In this document: positions 52,691 through 61,044 of the stretch, one piece after another
How positions within the stretch are numbered: the stretch's first letter is position 1
Layout: the number at the start of each line of letters is the position of its first letter
NCBI RefSeq assembly: GCF_050942425.1
Contig: NZ_CP192063.1
Coordinates: 5,828,001 to 5,892,000, forward strand
Length of the DNA stretch: 64,000 nt
Origin: Actinoallomurus sp050942425
GTDB taxonomy: Bacteria; Actinomycetota; Actinomycetes; Streptosporangiales; Streptosporangiaceae
Direction of reading: 5' to 3'
Translations under genes and position numbers: made by a program
The notes under the pieces: generated by a model
The model's input: the letters and a program-made list of their open reading frames with translations, nothing else
What the model was told of the DNA's origin: nothing
Database searches by the model: none

Positions 52691-53437
52691 ATGGATTTCG
52701 AGGGCAAGAGCGTTCTGATTACGGGTGCGGGGTCGCGAGGAGGTATCGGCGCCGCGACGGCGCACGCGTTCGCACGCGACGGAGCGTCGGTGGTGATCAC
52801 CGGCCGCAACGCTGAGCGCGGGGCCGAGGTGGTGGACGACATCACCGCCGGCGGAGGAAAGGCCCGGTTCATCCTCGCTGATCTGAGTGATCTCGCCGAC
52901 GTCGAGCGGTTGGCCAAGGAGGCGGGTGAAATCGACGTGCTGGTCAACAACGCGGCAAGCTACAGGGCCAGCATCAAGCCGACCCTCGACCAGGACAGCG
53001 AAGCGAACGCGGAGTCATGGGACACCAACGTGCGCGCCAACTTCGTCCTCAGCACACGACTCGTCCGGGGGATGATCGAGCGGGGCGGCGGCAACATCGT
53101 CAACATCAGCAGTATCGCCGCCGCGATCGCCATGCCGCACATGGCGACGTATGGAGCGCAGAAGGCGGCCGTCGAATCCTTCACCCGCAGTTGGGCCGCG
53201 GAGTGGGGCCGGTACGGCATACGCGTCAACGCGGTGGCTCCTGGGAACGTGAACAGCGACAACGTGGTGAACTTCATCGGCGCCGACAAGTTCACGACCT
53301 GGTCCGAGGTCAACCCGCTCAAGCGCAACGCCACGCCCGAGGAACTCGCCGAGGTCATCACGTTCGTGGCGAGCGAGCGCGCGAGCTTCGTCACCGGCCA
53401 GGTGATCGTGGCCGACGGCGGTCGCCTCGCCGTCTGA
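52691..53437 (+). CDS. Short-chain dehydrogenase/reductase
   Basis: A classical SDR of 248 residues: TGAGSRGGIGAATA (an expanded GxxxGxG loop) at 11-24, DVLVNNAAS in the NNAG position, catalytic Ser in NIVNISSIAAA, YGAQK as YxxxK, and the FabG-like end SFVTGQVIVADGG. It resembles 3-oxoacyl-ACP-type reductases that act on diffusible substrates. ATG 52691 follows GGAG at 7 nt. It diverges from the LysR regulator. The 53 bp after its stop lead directly into a Tn3 transposase relic. Confidence 0.93.
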   Translation: MDFEGKSVLITGAGSRGGIGAATAHAFARDGASVVITGRNAERGAEVVDDITAGGGKARFILADLSDLADVERLAKEAGEIDVLVNNAASYRASIKPTLDQDSEANAESWDTNVRANFVLSTRLVRGMIERGGGNIVNISSIAAAIAMPHMATYGAQKAAVESFTRSWAAEWGRYGIRVNAVAPGNVNSDNVVNFIGADKFTTWSEVNPLKRNATPEELAEVITFVASERASFVTGQVIVADGGRLAV

Positions 53438-53489
53438 TCGACGCGGCGACCACCGCCATCGCGAAGGTCTCCGGCCGCCCGTCCGTGTG

Positions 53490-53734
53490 CGGCCGGAGAA
53501 TCTGCCGGACCAAAAGCTGTGGCGGATCGACCCGAAAGCCGACTACGGCCCGTTCAACCAGGCCGCGCGCGGAAAATCGACCTGCAGCGGATCACCCGGA
53601 CCGACGGCGTGGAGGTCCGCGACGACGATGCCGCCCGGCTCTCCCCGTTCCGCCACCGCCACGTCAACATGCTCGGCAAGTATTCGTTCTTCCTGCCCGC
53701 CGGCCTCGCCGGCGGGGCCGGTCCGCCGGCTTGA
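53490..53734 (+). pseudogene. Tn3-family transposase relic with frameshift and internal deletion
   Basis: The first part reads RPENLPDQKLWRIDPKADYG then PFNQAARG, the phase then shifts near 53571 to KIDLQRITR, and the sequence jumps directly to DDDAARLSPFRHRHVNMLGKYSFFLP. In intact Tn3-type transposases these two blocks stand near and at the C-terminus, separated by more than 100 residues, so an internal deletion and a frameshift are visible. The TGA at 53732 lies inside the -35 of the next promoter. It is a remnant of a replicative transposon. Confidence 0.78.
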
Positions 53735-53761
53735 CTTCGAGCGCGCTCCAAGTCCTAGCGT
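53731..53761 (+). promoter_or_regulatory. MerR-type promoter of the second aldo/keto reductase
   Basis: TTGACT (53731-53736) and TAGCGT (53756-53761) are exactly 19 bp apart. The spacer carries the dyad ACTTCGAGC-GC-GCTCCAAGT with a single mismatch. This again is MerR activation architecture without a MerR gene nearby. The -35 is built from the end of the Tn3 relic. Confidence 0.75.
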
Positions 53762-53823
53762 CGGAGGCGTTCGTCAGCCCTCGAGGTACCGCCCGGTCCG
53801 CCGGGCAGGAGGAGTATCCGCGC

Positions 53824-54816
53824 ATGATCACCCGAACCACGCTCGGCTCGCCCGGTCTCACCGTCAGCGCGATGGGCCTGGGGTGCATGGGGATGAGCGA
53901 GAGCTACGGCACCGCCGACTGGGACGGCGGCCTGGCCACCATCAACCGGGCCCTGGAGCTGGGCATCACGTTCCTGGACACCGCCGACGCCTACGGCACC
54001 GGGCACAACGAGGTGCTGGTGGGCCGGGCCATCCACGGCCGCCGGGACCAGGTGCAGCTGGCCACCAAGTTCGGCATCGACCGCAGCGCCGGCGACCGGG
54101 CACGCCGCATCCGCGGTGCCCGGGACTACGTGCTGCGCGCCTGCGACGCCTCGCTGCTGCGGCTGGGCGTCGAGGTGATCGACCTGTACTACGCCCACCG
54201 CCCGCCCCAGGACGTGGAGATCGAGGAGACCGTCGGGGCGATGGCCGAGCTGGTCGAGGCGGGCAAGGTCCGCCATCTGGGCCTGTCCGAGGTCGACGGC
54301 GAGCTGCTGCGCCGGGCGCACGCGGTGCACCCGATCACCGCGGTGCAGAGCGAGTACTCGCTGTGGACCCGCGACGTCGAGGCGGTCACCCCGGTGATGG
54401 CCGAGCTGGGGGTCGGGCTGGTGCCGTACTCGCCGCTGGGGCGAGGGTTCCTGACCGGCACCCTGGACCGCTCCACGCTGGGCGAGAAGGACTTCCGACG
54501 CACCAACCCCCGCTTCGCCGGCGAGGCAGGCGAGGCCAACGAGAAGATCGCGCAGACCGTGCGCGAGGTGGCCGACCGGCTGGGTGCCACCCCGGCCCAG
54601 GTGGCGCTGGCCTGGGTGTACGCCCAGGCCGAGCGGCTCGGGGTGGCGGTGGCGACCATTCCGGGCACCCGCAGCCCGGCCCGGCTGGAGCAGAACGCGG
54701 CCGCGCTGGAGCTCACCCTGGACGCCGAGGCGCTGGCCGCGTTGGACCCGCTGAGCGACCAGGTGATGGGCGAGCGCTACACCCCCGCGCACACCGCTGA
54801 GGTCCCTCGGGGTTAG
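53824..54816 (+). CDS. Aldo/keto reductase
   Basis: The 330-residue enzyme has the AKR13-like pattern TLGSPGLTVSAMGLGCMGMSESYG at the N-terminus, the catalytic Asp and Tyr in FLDTADAYGTGHNE, Lys in LATKFGI, His in YYAHRPPQ, and the NADPH-binding VATIPGTRSPARLEQNAAAL near 280. It reduces aldehydes and ketones. ATG 53824 has GGAGGAG 9 nt upstream; a much longer frame upstream is spurious. It is under the MerR-type promoter at 53731 and ends at a strong hairpin. Confidence 0.93.
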   Translation: MITRTTLGSPGLTVSAMGLGCMGMSESYGTADWDGGLATINRALELGITFLDTADAYGTGHNEVLVGRAIHGRRDQVQLATKFGIDRSAGDRARRIRGARDYVLRACDASLLRLGVEVIDLYYAHRPPQDVEIEETVGAMAELVEAGKVRHLGLSEVDGELLRRAHAVHPITAVQSEYSLWTRDVEAVTPVMAELGVGLVPYSPLGRGFLTGTLDRSTLGEKDFRRTNPRFAGEAGEANEKIAQTVREVADRLGATPAQVALAWVYAQAERLGVAVATIPGTRSPARLEQNAAALELTLDAEALAALDPLSDQVMGERYTPAHTAEVPRG

Positions 54817-54847
54817 CCGGTGGGCTCGTTGACGTCGCGCCCACCGG
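54817..54847 (+). terminator. Hairpin after the aldo/keto reductase
   Basis: CCGGTGGGC (54817-54825) pairs with GCCCACCGG (54839-54847) around a 13-nt loop, directly after the TAG at 54814-54816. It is a probable intrinsic terminator without a T-run. Confidence 0.6.
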
Positions 54848-54899
54848 TGACCTCGCCGGTCACGACCAGCCGGGGTCGGGCCAGCGGTGCCCCGTCCTG

Positions 54900-55109
54900 G
54901 ACCTCGACGACGCCGAACAGGCCGCGCTCGACCACGGCCAGGCCATAAGGCGCGGCCAGGGCTACACCCTGCGCATCAACGCCTCGCCCACCGTGCATCA
55001 CCAACTCCTGGGCCGCTGCCACCCCCTCGACGGTGCCACCCCCGCCCGGCGCAAAGCCCGCCGCGAGTACGCCAACCGCGTCAACGCCCTCCCGGCCACC
55101 ACACCCTGA
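54900..55109 (+). pseudogene. C-terminal fragment of an unrecognised conserved protein
   Basis: The plus strand has a frame with DLDDAEQAALDHGQAIRRGQ, YTLRINASPTVHHQLLGRC and TPARRKARREYANRVNALPA before a TGA at 55107. Codon bias is that of real coding DNA and the pattern reminds one of tails of plasmid- or ICE-borne proteins, but no family is recognised and no start is available. It appears to be a truncated gene. Confidence 0.4.
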
Positions 55110-55222
55110 CCCAAGACCACGACCTCAGCGACGGACCCCGAAACACCCGCGACCAACTCGCAGCCAACCGCTGGCGCCTACCGCTGATTCCTGCACTCAG
55201 CCTCCTCGCGGGCCGAATGGCG

Positions 55223-55492
55223 CTAGCGGGCGTCTTCGGAACCGGCGGCGGGGAGGGCCGCGGCCCACTCCGCGGACCACCGGACGAGCGGGCGCAGCGC
55301 GCGGTGGGCGCCGTGGCCCAGCTCGGTGAGGGCGTAGGTGGTGTCCGGATGCTGCTCGACGAGGGCGGCGTCGAGCAGCTCGGTCAGCCGTTGCCGCAGC
55401 ACGCTGGAGGACATGTTGTCGCAGCGCTCCTGCAACGCACGGAACCCGACCGGCCCGTGTCGCAGTTCCCAGACGATCCGCAGAGTTCCCCG
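55223..55492 (-). pseudogene. HxlR-type winged-helix regulator, 5'-truncated
   Basis: On the minus strand the frame reads GTLRIVWELRHGPVGFRALQ, then NMSSSVLRQRLTELLDAALVE, ALTELGHGAHRALRPLVRWSAEWA and TAG at 55223. This is most of the HxlR winged helix. The usual N-terminal CPV...GGRW segment is missing, and no ATG or GTG is placed to start the domain; the first usable start (TTG at 55435) would lose helix 1. It is most likely a fragment of a regulator. Confidence 0.6.
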
Positions 55493-55716
55493 CCGGCCCT
55501 CTCGCTCGGCGCGTGCGTCGAGATGATGGCCGCGGATCTCGCCGCACTGCGCACGGCAGTCGAGCAGGCCGATCCGGCACTCGTCGGCCGGGGCCTTGAC
55601 CCCTATCGTGAACCGCCTCTCGGCATGATCGCGCCGGATCAGCGGACGCGTTGCGTGTTCGTGAGAGCCGTGCAGCGGAGAATGTGGGCGAGGACGGCCT
55701 GCCGAGGGACGAAGCC

Positions 55717-55848
55717 GTGGAGCTGCCGCAGGAAAAAGAGCAGCTCAAGCACGCGATGGAGAGCCGACCGGTCATCGACATGGACATGGCCCGTGGTGTG
55801 CTGATGGCGGGCTTCGCCTGCGAGCCGGAGGAGGCGTGGGAGATCGGC
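55717..55848 (+). pseudogene. ANTAR-domain relic
   Basis: The plus strand reads EKEQLKHAMESRPVIDMDMARGVLMAG then CEPEEAWEIG, the coiled-coil and first two helices of an ANTAR RNA-binding antiterminator domain. A 6-bp duplication (GACATG twice) inserts two residues into the VIDMARG motif, and after EEAWEIG the frame loses homology, so helix 3 is absent. No sensor domain is upstream. The fragment is a relic. Confidence 0.6.
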
Positions 55849-55886
55849 CTCGCGCGCCGGTACAGACTCGCCTCGGGGTGCGGTGT

Positions 55887-56633
55887 TCATCCGGTGTCGG
55901 ATGCCGGTGTCGGCCGGGGCTGGGTGAGGTTGTCCATGATCAGGCCGAGGGTGAAGTCGAACCGGTCGTGTCCGGTGCCGGAGGTCAGCTCAGCGGCATA
56001 GCGTCGGGTCTGCGGAAACGTGTCGGCCGGCAGCGCGGTGAACCGGTGGATCAGCTCCTCGCGGCCAAGGACCCATTCCTGGTCCGGGTGTTTGCGCCGC
56101 TGCTGGACCAGCGACTGCTCCAAGGCATAGGCGCTGACGTAGAGGGACAGAGCATCGAGCACCCAGGCGGCGTCCTGCGGTTCGATTCCGGCGGCGCGCA
56201 GGATCGCCAGAAGCCCTTCCCTGAGCCGCAATGTGGAGAGGTTGGTGGGGACTACGCCCAGCGCGGCACGGGAGACTCCGGGGTATTTCAGGTACTGGTC
56301 GCGGATCTGCGCGTACACGTCGAGGATCTGCTTGCGCCACGTGGCCGGGTCCGGTTCGGGCAGCACGACCTCGGAGCAGAGTCGGCCGACGAGCAGATCG
56401 TCGATGTCCTCTTTGCTGACGATGTGCGCGTACAGCGACGACGGCCCGGTGCCGAGCACCGCGGCGACTCGGCGGATGGTCAGTGCGTCGTAGCCCTCGG
56501 TGGCCACGACCTGCAGGGCGGCGTCGGTGATCCGGTCGACCGTGATGGGCTTCTTGCGTGGTGGCGTCGCTGCGGGCTCCCCAGCGGGCTGGGCGTGGCG
56601 AGCTGCTCGGCGTTGCCGGGGATCTGAGGGCAT
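55887..56633 (-). CDS. TetR-family repressor
   Basis: A 248-residue TetR regulator with a 30-residue basic N-terminal extension, HTH in ITDAALQVVATEGYDALTIRRVAAVLGTGPSSLYAHIVSKEDI (core IRRVAAVLGTGPSSLYAHI) and the TetR-like C-terminal domain of the TetR_C_1 type (YPGVSRAALGVVPTNLSTLRLREGLLAILRAAG). The ATG at 56633 is preferred; a GTG at 56642 adds three residues. It diverges from an FAD monooxygenase, with two ACGAACT-type palindromes between, the classic arrangement of TetR-controlled monooxygenases. Confidence 0.92.
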   Translation of the reverse strand: MPSDPRQRRAARHAQPAGEPAATPPRKKPITVDRITDAALQVVATEGYDALTIRRVAAVLGTGPSSLYAHIVSKEDIDDLLVGRLCSEVVLPEPDPATWRKQILDVYAQIRDQYLKYPGVSRAALGVVPTNLSTLRLREGLLAILRAAGIEPQDAAWVLDALSLYVSAYALEQSLVQQRRKHPDQEWVLGREELIHRFTALPADTFPQTRRYAAELTSGTGHDRFDFTLGLIMDNLTQPRPTPASDTG

Positions 56634-56648
56634 ACCGACCACTATAGC

Positions 56649-56705
56649 TTGACACGAACTAAGTTCGTTGAGTAGATCTTAGATCGTTCACGCAGAACTA
56701 AGTTC
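56649..56705 (+). promoter_or_regulatory. Promoter with two TetR palindromes
   Basis: TTGACA (56649-56654)-N18-TAGATC (56673-56678) is overlapped by the perfect palindrome ACGAACT-A-AGTTCGT (56654-56668). A second, shorter copy GAACT-A-AGTTC lies at 56695-56705, 39 bp away. Repressor binding at both would close the monooxygenase promoter; site 1 also covers the opposing TetR promoter. Confidence 0.82.
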
Positions 56706-56780
56706 GCCTCTGTGTGGGTTCGCGTATGCCTGGCTCAGGTACCTGAGCAGGTTCGGAAAGTCCGTTCAGGAGGGTGTGTG

Positions 56781-57914
56781 ATGCGAGTTTCCGTGGTCGG
56801 AGCCGGTCTGGGAGGTCTGTGCTTGGCGCAGGGCCTGCGTGGTGCCGGGATCGAGGCCGAGGTGTACGAGCGGGACCCGGCGATCACCGCGCGGTTCCAG
56901 GGCTACCGGCTCGTGCTGAGCCCGATGGGGTTCGAGGCGCTGCGCGGCTGCCTGCCGCCGCGCTGGCACCCGCTGCTGGACGCGATCGTCGGTGACGCCT
57001 ATGCCGAGCAGCTGATCCTGGACCCGCAGCTGAACCGGGTCGGCGAGCTCGGCCCCGGTAGGACCGGGATCGTGATCGACCGGCACGTGCTGCGGCACCT
57101 GCTGCTGACCGGACTCACCGTGCACACCGGGGCCGCGCTGACCGGCTACGACGTGCTGGACGACGGCAAGGTCGAAGCCCGGTTCGCGAACGGCGAGCCG
57201 GCCACCGCCGACCTGCTCGTCGGGGCGGACGGGGTCGGCTCCGCCGTCCGCGCGGTGCTCTCGCCGCAGACCACCGCGACCGACACCGGCGCCCGGTTCG
57301 TCATCGGCCGCACGCCGCTGACCGAGCGCTTTGCCACCCTGGCGCCGGCCTTCGGCTCGAAGATCGCCGGGGACGGGGTGAGCCTGATGCTCGGAGCGAT
57401 GCGTTTCCGTACCCCGCCGAAGCAGGCGGCCGAGGAACTGGCACCCGAGGTGACCCTCCCCGATATCCGCGACTACGTGCGCTGGGCCATGCTCCTGCCA
57501 CCGAACGGCTCGCTCGGCGCCCCGACCGCGCAGGAGGCCGCGCTGTCCAGGATGGAGGGCTGGCATCCGGACCTGCAGGCGCTCATCGAGCAGGCCGACC
57601 CGGACAACAGCACCCTGCTGTCCATCCGGGTGGTCGAGCCTCGCGAGCGCTGGGCGCCCGGTCCGGTCACGCTGCTCGGAGACGCCATCCACGCCACCTC
57701 CCCGACCGGCGGCAACGGCGCGAACACCGCCCTGCGCGATGCCGACCTGCTGCGCCGCTGCCTGATCGAGGCCGTCGAGCACCGCCAGGACCTTCTCGGC
57801 GCGGTCGGCGACTACGAGCAGCAGATGTTCGAGTACGGCGGCGAGGCTGTACGCCACAGCCTCGCCGCGCTACCCGCCTTCGTCCCGAACCCGGAACGAT
57901 CCGAGCCGACATAG
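56781..57914 (+). CDS. FAD-dependent monooxygenase (TetX/PHBH-like)
   Basis: The 377-residue flavoprotein has the FAD motif VVGAGLGGLCLAQGLRGAG at 5-23, the DG motif GADGVGSAVRAVL near 157, and GDAIHATSPTGGNGANTALRDADLL near 308. It lacks the C-terminal thioredoxin-like domain of the enzyme at 41377 and resembles short TetX-type monooxygenases that inactivate drugs or modify natural products. ATG 56781 follows AGGAGGG by 6 nt. It is controlled by the divergent TetR protein. Confidence 0.93.
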   Translation: MRVSVVGAGLGGLCLAQGLRGAGIEAEVYERDPAITARFQGYRLVLSPMGFEALRGCLPPRWHPLLDAIVGDAYAEQLILDPQLNRVGELGPGRTGIVIDRHVLRHLLLTGLTVHTGAALTGYDVLDDGKVEARFANGEPATADLLVGADGVGSAVRAVLSPQTTATDTGARFVIGRTPLTERFATLAPAFGSKIAGDGVSLMLGAMRFRTPPKQAAEELAPEVTLPDIRDYVRWAMLLPPNGSLGAPTAQEAALSRMEGWHPDLQALIEQADPDNSTLLSIRVVEPRERWAPGPVTLLGDAIHATSPTGGNGANTALRDADLLRRCLIEAVEHRQDLLGAVGDYEQQMFEYGGEAVRHSLAALPAFVPNPERSEPT

Positions 57915-57954
57915 GTCCAGACCCCCAGCCACGCCCTCAAGGCCGAACGGCACG

Positions 57955-58061
57955 CGTGGGCCTGTCTGGGGGAAATCCCCCAGGCGGAAGACGGCCGTTA
58001 GCCGGGTCCTGCCCGGGCGGCCCCGTGGCTAGCGTGATCTTCCGTAGGCGCCAACGAACGG
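57955..58061 (+). repeat. 107-bp structured intergenic repeat, copy 2
   Basis: Same length and order as 43024-43130, with about eight substitutions. Stems are conserved: CTGGGGGAAATCCCCCAG, GCGGAAGA paired with TCTTCCGT (G-T pair where copy 1 has G-C) and CCGGG/CCCGG. It ends 11 bp before the GTG of the ABC ATPase, so it forms the promoter and leader of that operon; TAGCGT at 58030-58035 is a likely -10. Confidence 0.8.
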
Positions 58062-58072
58062 AAGGAGTTCGG

Positions 58073-58810
58073 GTGATCGAGGCGCGGGATCTCACCAGGC
58101 GGTACGGACCGACGGTCGCGGTCGACGCGCTCAGCTTCGACGTGCGGCCGGGCACGGTCACCGGATTCCTCGGCCCCAACGGGTCGGGCAAGTCCACCAC
58201 GATGCGGCTGATCCTGGGGCTGGACCGGCCCGACGCCGGCCAGGTGCGGGTCGGTGGCCGCCGCTACCGCGAGCTGCGCTGGCCGCTGCGCGAGGTCGGC
58301 GCGATGCTGGAGGCCAGGGCGTTCCACCCGGGCCGTAGCGCCCGCAGTCACCTGGCCGCGCTGGCGGCCGGCAACGCGATTCCGCGGGGCAGGGTCGACG
58401 AGGTGCTCGAGATGGTCGGCCTGGCCGGCGCGGCCGAGCGGCGGGCCGGGAAGTTCTCCCTCGGGATGGGGCAGCGTCTGGGGGTCGCCGCGGCGCTGCT
58501 GGGCGATCCGGCGGTGCTGCTGCTGGACGAGCCGGTGAACGGGCTGGATCCCGAGGGGGTCCGCTGGATCCGCAACTTGATGAAGTCGCTGGCCGCGCAG
58601 GGCCGCACGGTGTTCGTGTCGAGCCATCTGATCAGCGAGATGGCGCTGACCGCCGAGCGGTTGGTGGTGATCGGCCGGGGGCGGCTGCTCGCGGACACGA
58701 CCGTCGCTGAGCTGTCGGCCGGGTCGGAGTCGCTGGAGGATGCGTTCTTCCGGCTCACCAGCGCAGCGGTCGAGTACCGGGGGAGTACGGCGAAGGAGGC
58801 AACGTCATGA
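58073..58810 (+). CDS. ABC transporter ATP-binding protein
   Basis: The 245-residue ATPase has Walker A GPNGSGKST near 37-45, signature FSLGMGQRLG (SLGMG in place of SGGQ), Walker B VLLLDEPVNGLDP and the switch His in FVSSHLISEM. The short C-terminus ends AFFRLTS, as in the CcmA/BcrA-like group that works with ABC-2 permeases. GTG 58073 has GAAGGAG at 6 nt. It overlaps the permease by 4 bp and is followed by a two-component system, so the whole 58073-61700 block is probably one operon. Confidence 0.94.
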   Translation: MIEARDLTRRYGPTVAVDALSFDVRPGTVTGFLGPNGSGKSTTMRLILGLDRPDAGQVRVGGRRYRELRWPLREVGAMLEARAFHPGRSARSHLAALAAGNAIPRGRVDEVLEMVGLAGAAERRAGKFSLGMGQRLGVAAALLGDPAVLLLDEPVNGLDPEGVRWIRNLMKSLAAQGRTVFVSSHLISEMALTAERLVVIGRGRLLADTTVAELSAGSESLEDAFFRLTSAAVEYRGSTAKEATS

Positions 58811-59598
58811 CCACGACCGCTGGTACGGGCGGCCGTTACGGGCTGGCGCAGGCGGCCCGGATGGAATGGATCAAGCTGCGCAGCCTGCGCTCGACCTGGT
58901 GGACCCTGGTCCTCACGGCAGTCGCGACCGTCGGGATCGGGGTCGCGGTGGGCCTGAACACCCGCAGCGCCTCCGGGGACGTGACCAACAACGCGCTTGC
59001 CGGCGTGGTCCCCGGCCTGCTGCTGACGGGTGTGCTCGGCGTACTGGCCATGACCAGCGAATACACCTCGGGAACAATCCAGGCCACGCTGGCCGCCATC
59101 CCACGACGCCCCCTGGTCCTGGCGGCGAAGGCGGCGGTATTCGGGGCGGTGACCCTGATCGTCGGGGAGGCCGCGTCGTTCGTCGCGTTCTTCGCCGTGG
59201 GGGCCACGCTGCGCCACGGCGTCGCGGCACCCACGCTGGGCCAGCCCGGCGTGCTACGGGCGGTCGCGGTGACCGGGGCCGGCTTCTGCCTGATCGGGCT
59301 GCTCGGCCTGGGCCTGGGCGCGATCATCCGGCACAGCGCCCCTGCGGTCGGGGTGCTGGTGGCCGGCGTATACGTGGTCGCGCAGTTCATCGGCTTCATC
59401 GCGCACGGCGTGGCGTCGTACATGCCGATCCTGATCGTGGAGAACTCGCTGAGCACGACCAAGCCGGTGTCCTGCGGCACGGACGTCGGGTCCTGCCCGC
59501 ACTTCCTGTCCGCGTGGGCCGGGCTCGGCGTGCTGTGCCTGTACGCCGCGATCGCAATGACGGTCGGCGGATGGCTGCTGGCCCAGCGAGACGCGTGA
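58807..59598 (+). CDS. ABC-2 type permease
   Basis: The 263-residue protein has six hydrophobic segments and the ABC-2 pattern ARMEWIKLRSLRSTWWTLVLTAVATVG at the first span, AMTSEYTSGTIQATLAAIPRRP in the cytoplasmic loop and GLLGLGLGAIIRHSAPAVG in the C-terminal half. It is the membrane partner of the preceding ATPase (ATGA overlap). A pair of cysteines (VSCGTDVGSC near 228) lies in the last external loop. Exported substrate unknown; peptide, drug or lipid is possible. Confidence 0.93.
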   Translation: MTTTAGTGGRYGLAQAARMEWIKLRSLRSTWWTLVLTAVATVGIGVAVGLNTRSASGDVTNNALAGVVPGLLLTGVLGVLAMTSEYTSGTIQATLAAIPRRPLVLAAKAAVFGAVTLIVGEAASFVAFFAVGATLRHGVAAPTLGQPGVLRAVAVTGAGFCLIGLLGLGLGAIIRHSAPAVGVLVAGVYVVAQFIGFIAHGVASYMPILIVENSLSTTKPVSCGTDVGSCPHFLSAWAGLGVLCLYAAIAMTVGGWLLAQRDA

Positions 59599-59616
59599 GC
59601 AGAAGGCCGGGCGGGG

Positions 59617-61044
59617 ATGGAGAATGACGGCATGGGCCTTCCGATGACCACGCCGACCGCGGACCCGCCGGCGGGCGGCCAGGCGCGGGTCAGGAGCCCG
59701 TGGGCGGTCGCCCAGGCGGCGGTAGTGGCGCCGTTCACCCGACGTGAGGGCCGCGAACTGTTGTTCTGCCTCGCCGGGCTGCCGTTCGCCGTGGTCAACC
59801 CGCTGGCGTTCTTCATTCTCGCGGTGGACATGACCTGGTTGGCGAGCTCAGGCGCGCGAGGTGACCCGTCCCCGGCCGACATGGCCATCGCCTGTGTCTG
59901 CGTGGGACTGCTGCTCGTGCTGCTGGTGTCGACGGGGGCGGCCCGCAGGCTCGGCTCGCTGCAGCGCACGCTCGCGACCGGGCTGCTCGGGGTGCGAGTC
60001 GAGGCGCCGCCGCCGGTGCGGCGGACCTGGCCCGGCCTGGGCCCTCGCGACGGGGCCGGCTGGCGGGTCATGGCCTACCTGCTGGCCAAACTGCCGGTCG
60101 GCCTGATCGAGTTGTACGCCGTGTTCTTCTGGATCGGCGGGCTGGTCAATCTGAGTTACCCGCTCTTGTGGGGGGCGTTCCGCAACCACCCGCCGGGGGC
60201 CCGGCTGAGCCCGGTGCCGGTGTACACGCCGCTCGGGCTGTTCGACCAGGGCACGTTCCGCGTCACGACGCTCCCCGACACGTTCGCCGCCGCCGCGGCG
60301 GGAGCGGCGATGCTGCTGGCCGCCCCGTGGGTGACCAGGGCCGTCACGTCCGCCGACGCCTGGCTGATCCGCGGCCTGCTCGGGCCCGGGCGGCTGGCGC
60401 AGCGGGTCCACGACCTGGAGCTGAGCCGCACGCTGGCCGTGGACGACTCCGCCGCCCTGCTGCGGCGCCTCGAACGGAACCTGCACGACGGCGCGCAGAT
60501 CCGACTGGCCACGCTGGCCATGAACCTCGGCATGGCCCGCGAGAAGCTCGGCGACGGCGGCGAGGTTCCGGACGCCGCCGCTGTCCGCGAACTGGTCGAC
60601 TCCGCGCTCCGAGGCGCCAAGGACGCGCTGGGCGAACTGCGCAACCTGGTCCGCGGGATCCACCCGCCGGTGCTCGACAACGGGCTGCCCGACGCCCTCG
60701 CCTCGTTGGTCGCCGACAGCGCGATCCCGGTCGAGCTGGAGGTCGGCATCCCGGTCCGGCCCACCCCCGCGATCGAGACCATCGCGTACTTCTGCGCCGC
60801 CGAACTGCTGGCCAACGCCGCCAAGCACAGCTACGCGAACAAGATCGCCATCCGGCTGGCCGGACAGCGGGACGTGCTGCTGCTCAGCGTCGCCGACGAC
60901 GGCACGGGCGGAGCCGACCCGGCCCGGGGCACCGGCCTGTCCGGGCTCACGCAGCGCGTCGCCGTGGTGGACGGCCGGCTCACGATCGCGAGCCCGCCCG
61001 GCGGCCCAACGAAGATCACCGTCGAGCTCCCGCTGCACGCATGA
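59617..61044 (+). CDS. NarL-type sensor histidine kinase
   Basis: The 475-residue kinase has four hydrophobic segments in its first half (about 50-75, 88-108, 155-183, 223-243) with no large extracellular loop, then a HisKA_3 dimerisation box RRLERNLHDGAQIRLATLAMNLG with the phospho-His near 292, and a HATPase_c domain (AAELLANAAKHSYA as N-box, VADDGTGGADPARGTGLSGL as G-box). ATG 59617 is the first start; 59632 has a better-placed GGAG and is an alternative. It overlaps the response regulator by 4 bp and probably senses an envelope or exporter-linked signal. Confidence 0.93.
   Translation: MENDGMGLPMTTPTADPPAGGQARVRSPWAVAQAAVVAPFTRREGRELLFCLAGLPFAVVNPLAFFILAVDMTWLASSGARGDPSPADMAIACVCVGLLLVLLVSTGAARRLGSLQRTLATGLLGVRVEAPPPVRRTWPGLGPRDGAGWRVMAYLLAKLPVGLIELYAVFFWIGGLVNLSYPLLWGAFRNHPPGARLSPVPVYTPLGLFDQGTFRVTTLPDTFAAAAAGAAMLLAAPWVTRAVTSADAWLIRGLLGPGRLAQRVHDLELSRTLAVDDSAALLRRLERNLHDGAQIRLATLAMNLGMAREKLGDGGEVPDAAAVRELVDSALRGAKDALGELRNLVRGIHPPVLDNGLPDALASLVADSAIPVELEVGIPVRPTPAIETIAYFCAAELLANAAKHSYANKIAIRLAGQRDVLLLSVADDGTGGADPARGTGLSGLTQRVAVVDGRLTIASPPGGPTKITVELPLHA

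Noticed and set aside
53017..53823. A long in-frame extension upstream of the second aldo/keto reductase.
   Set aside because: It crosses the SDR gene, the Tn3 relic and the promoter; homology begins only at 53824.
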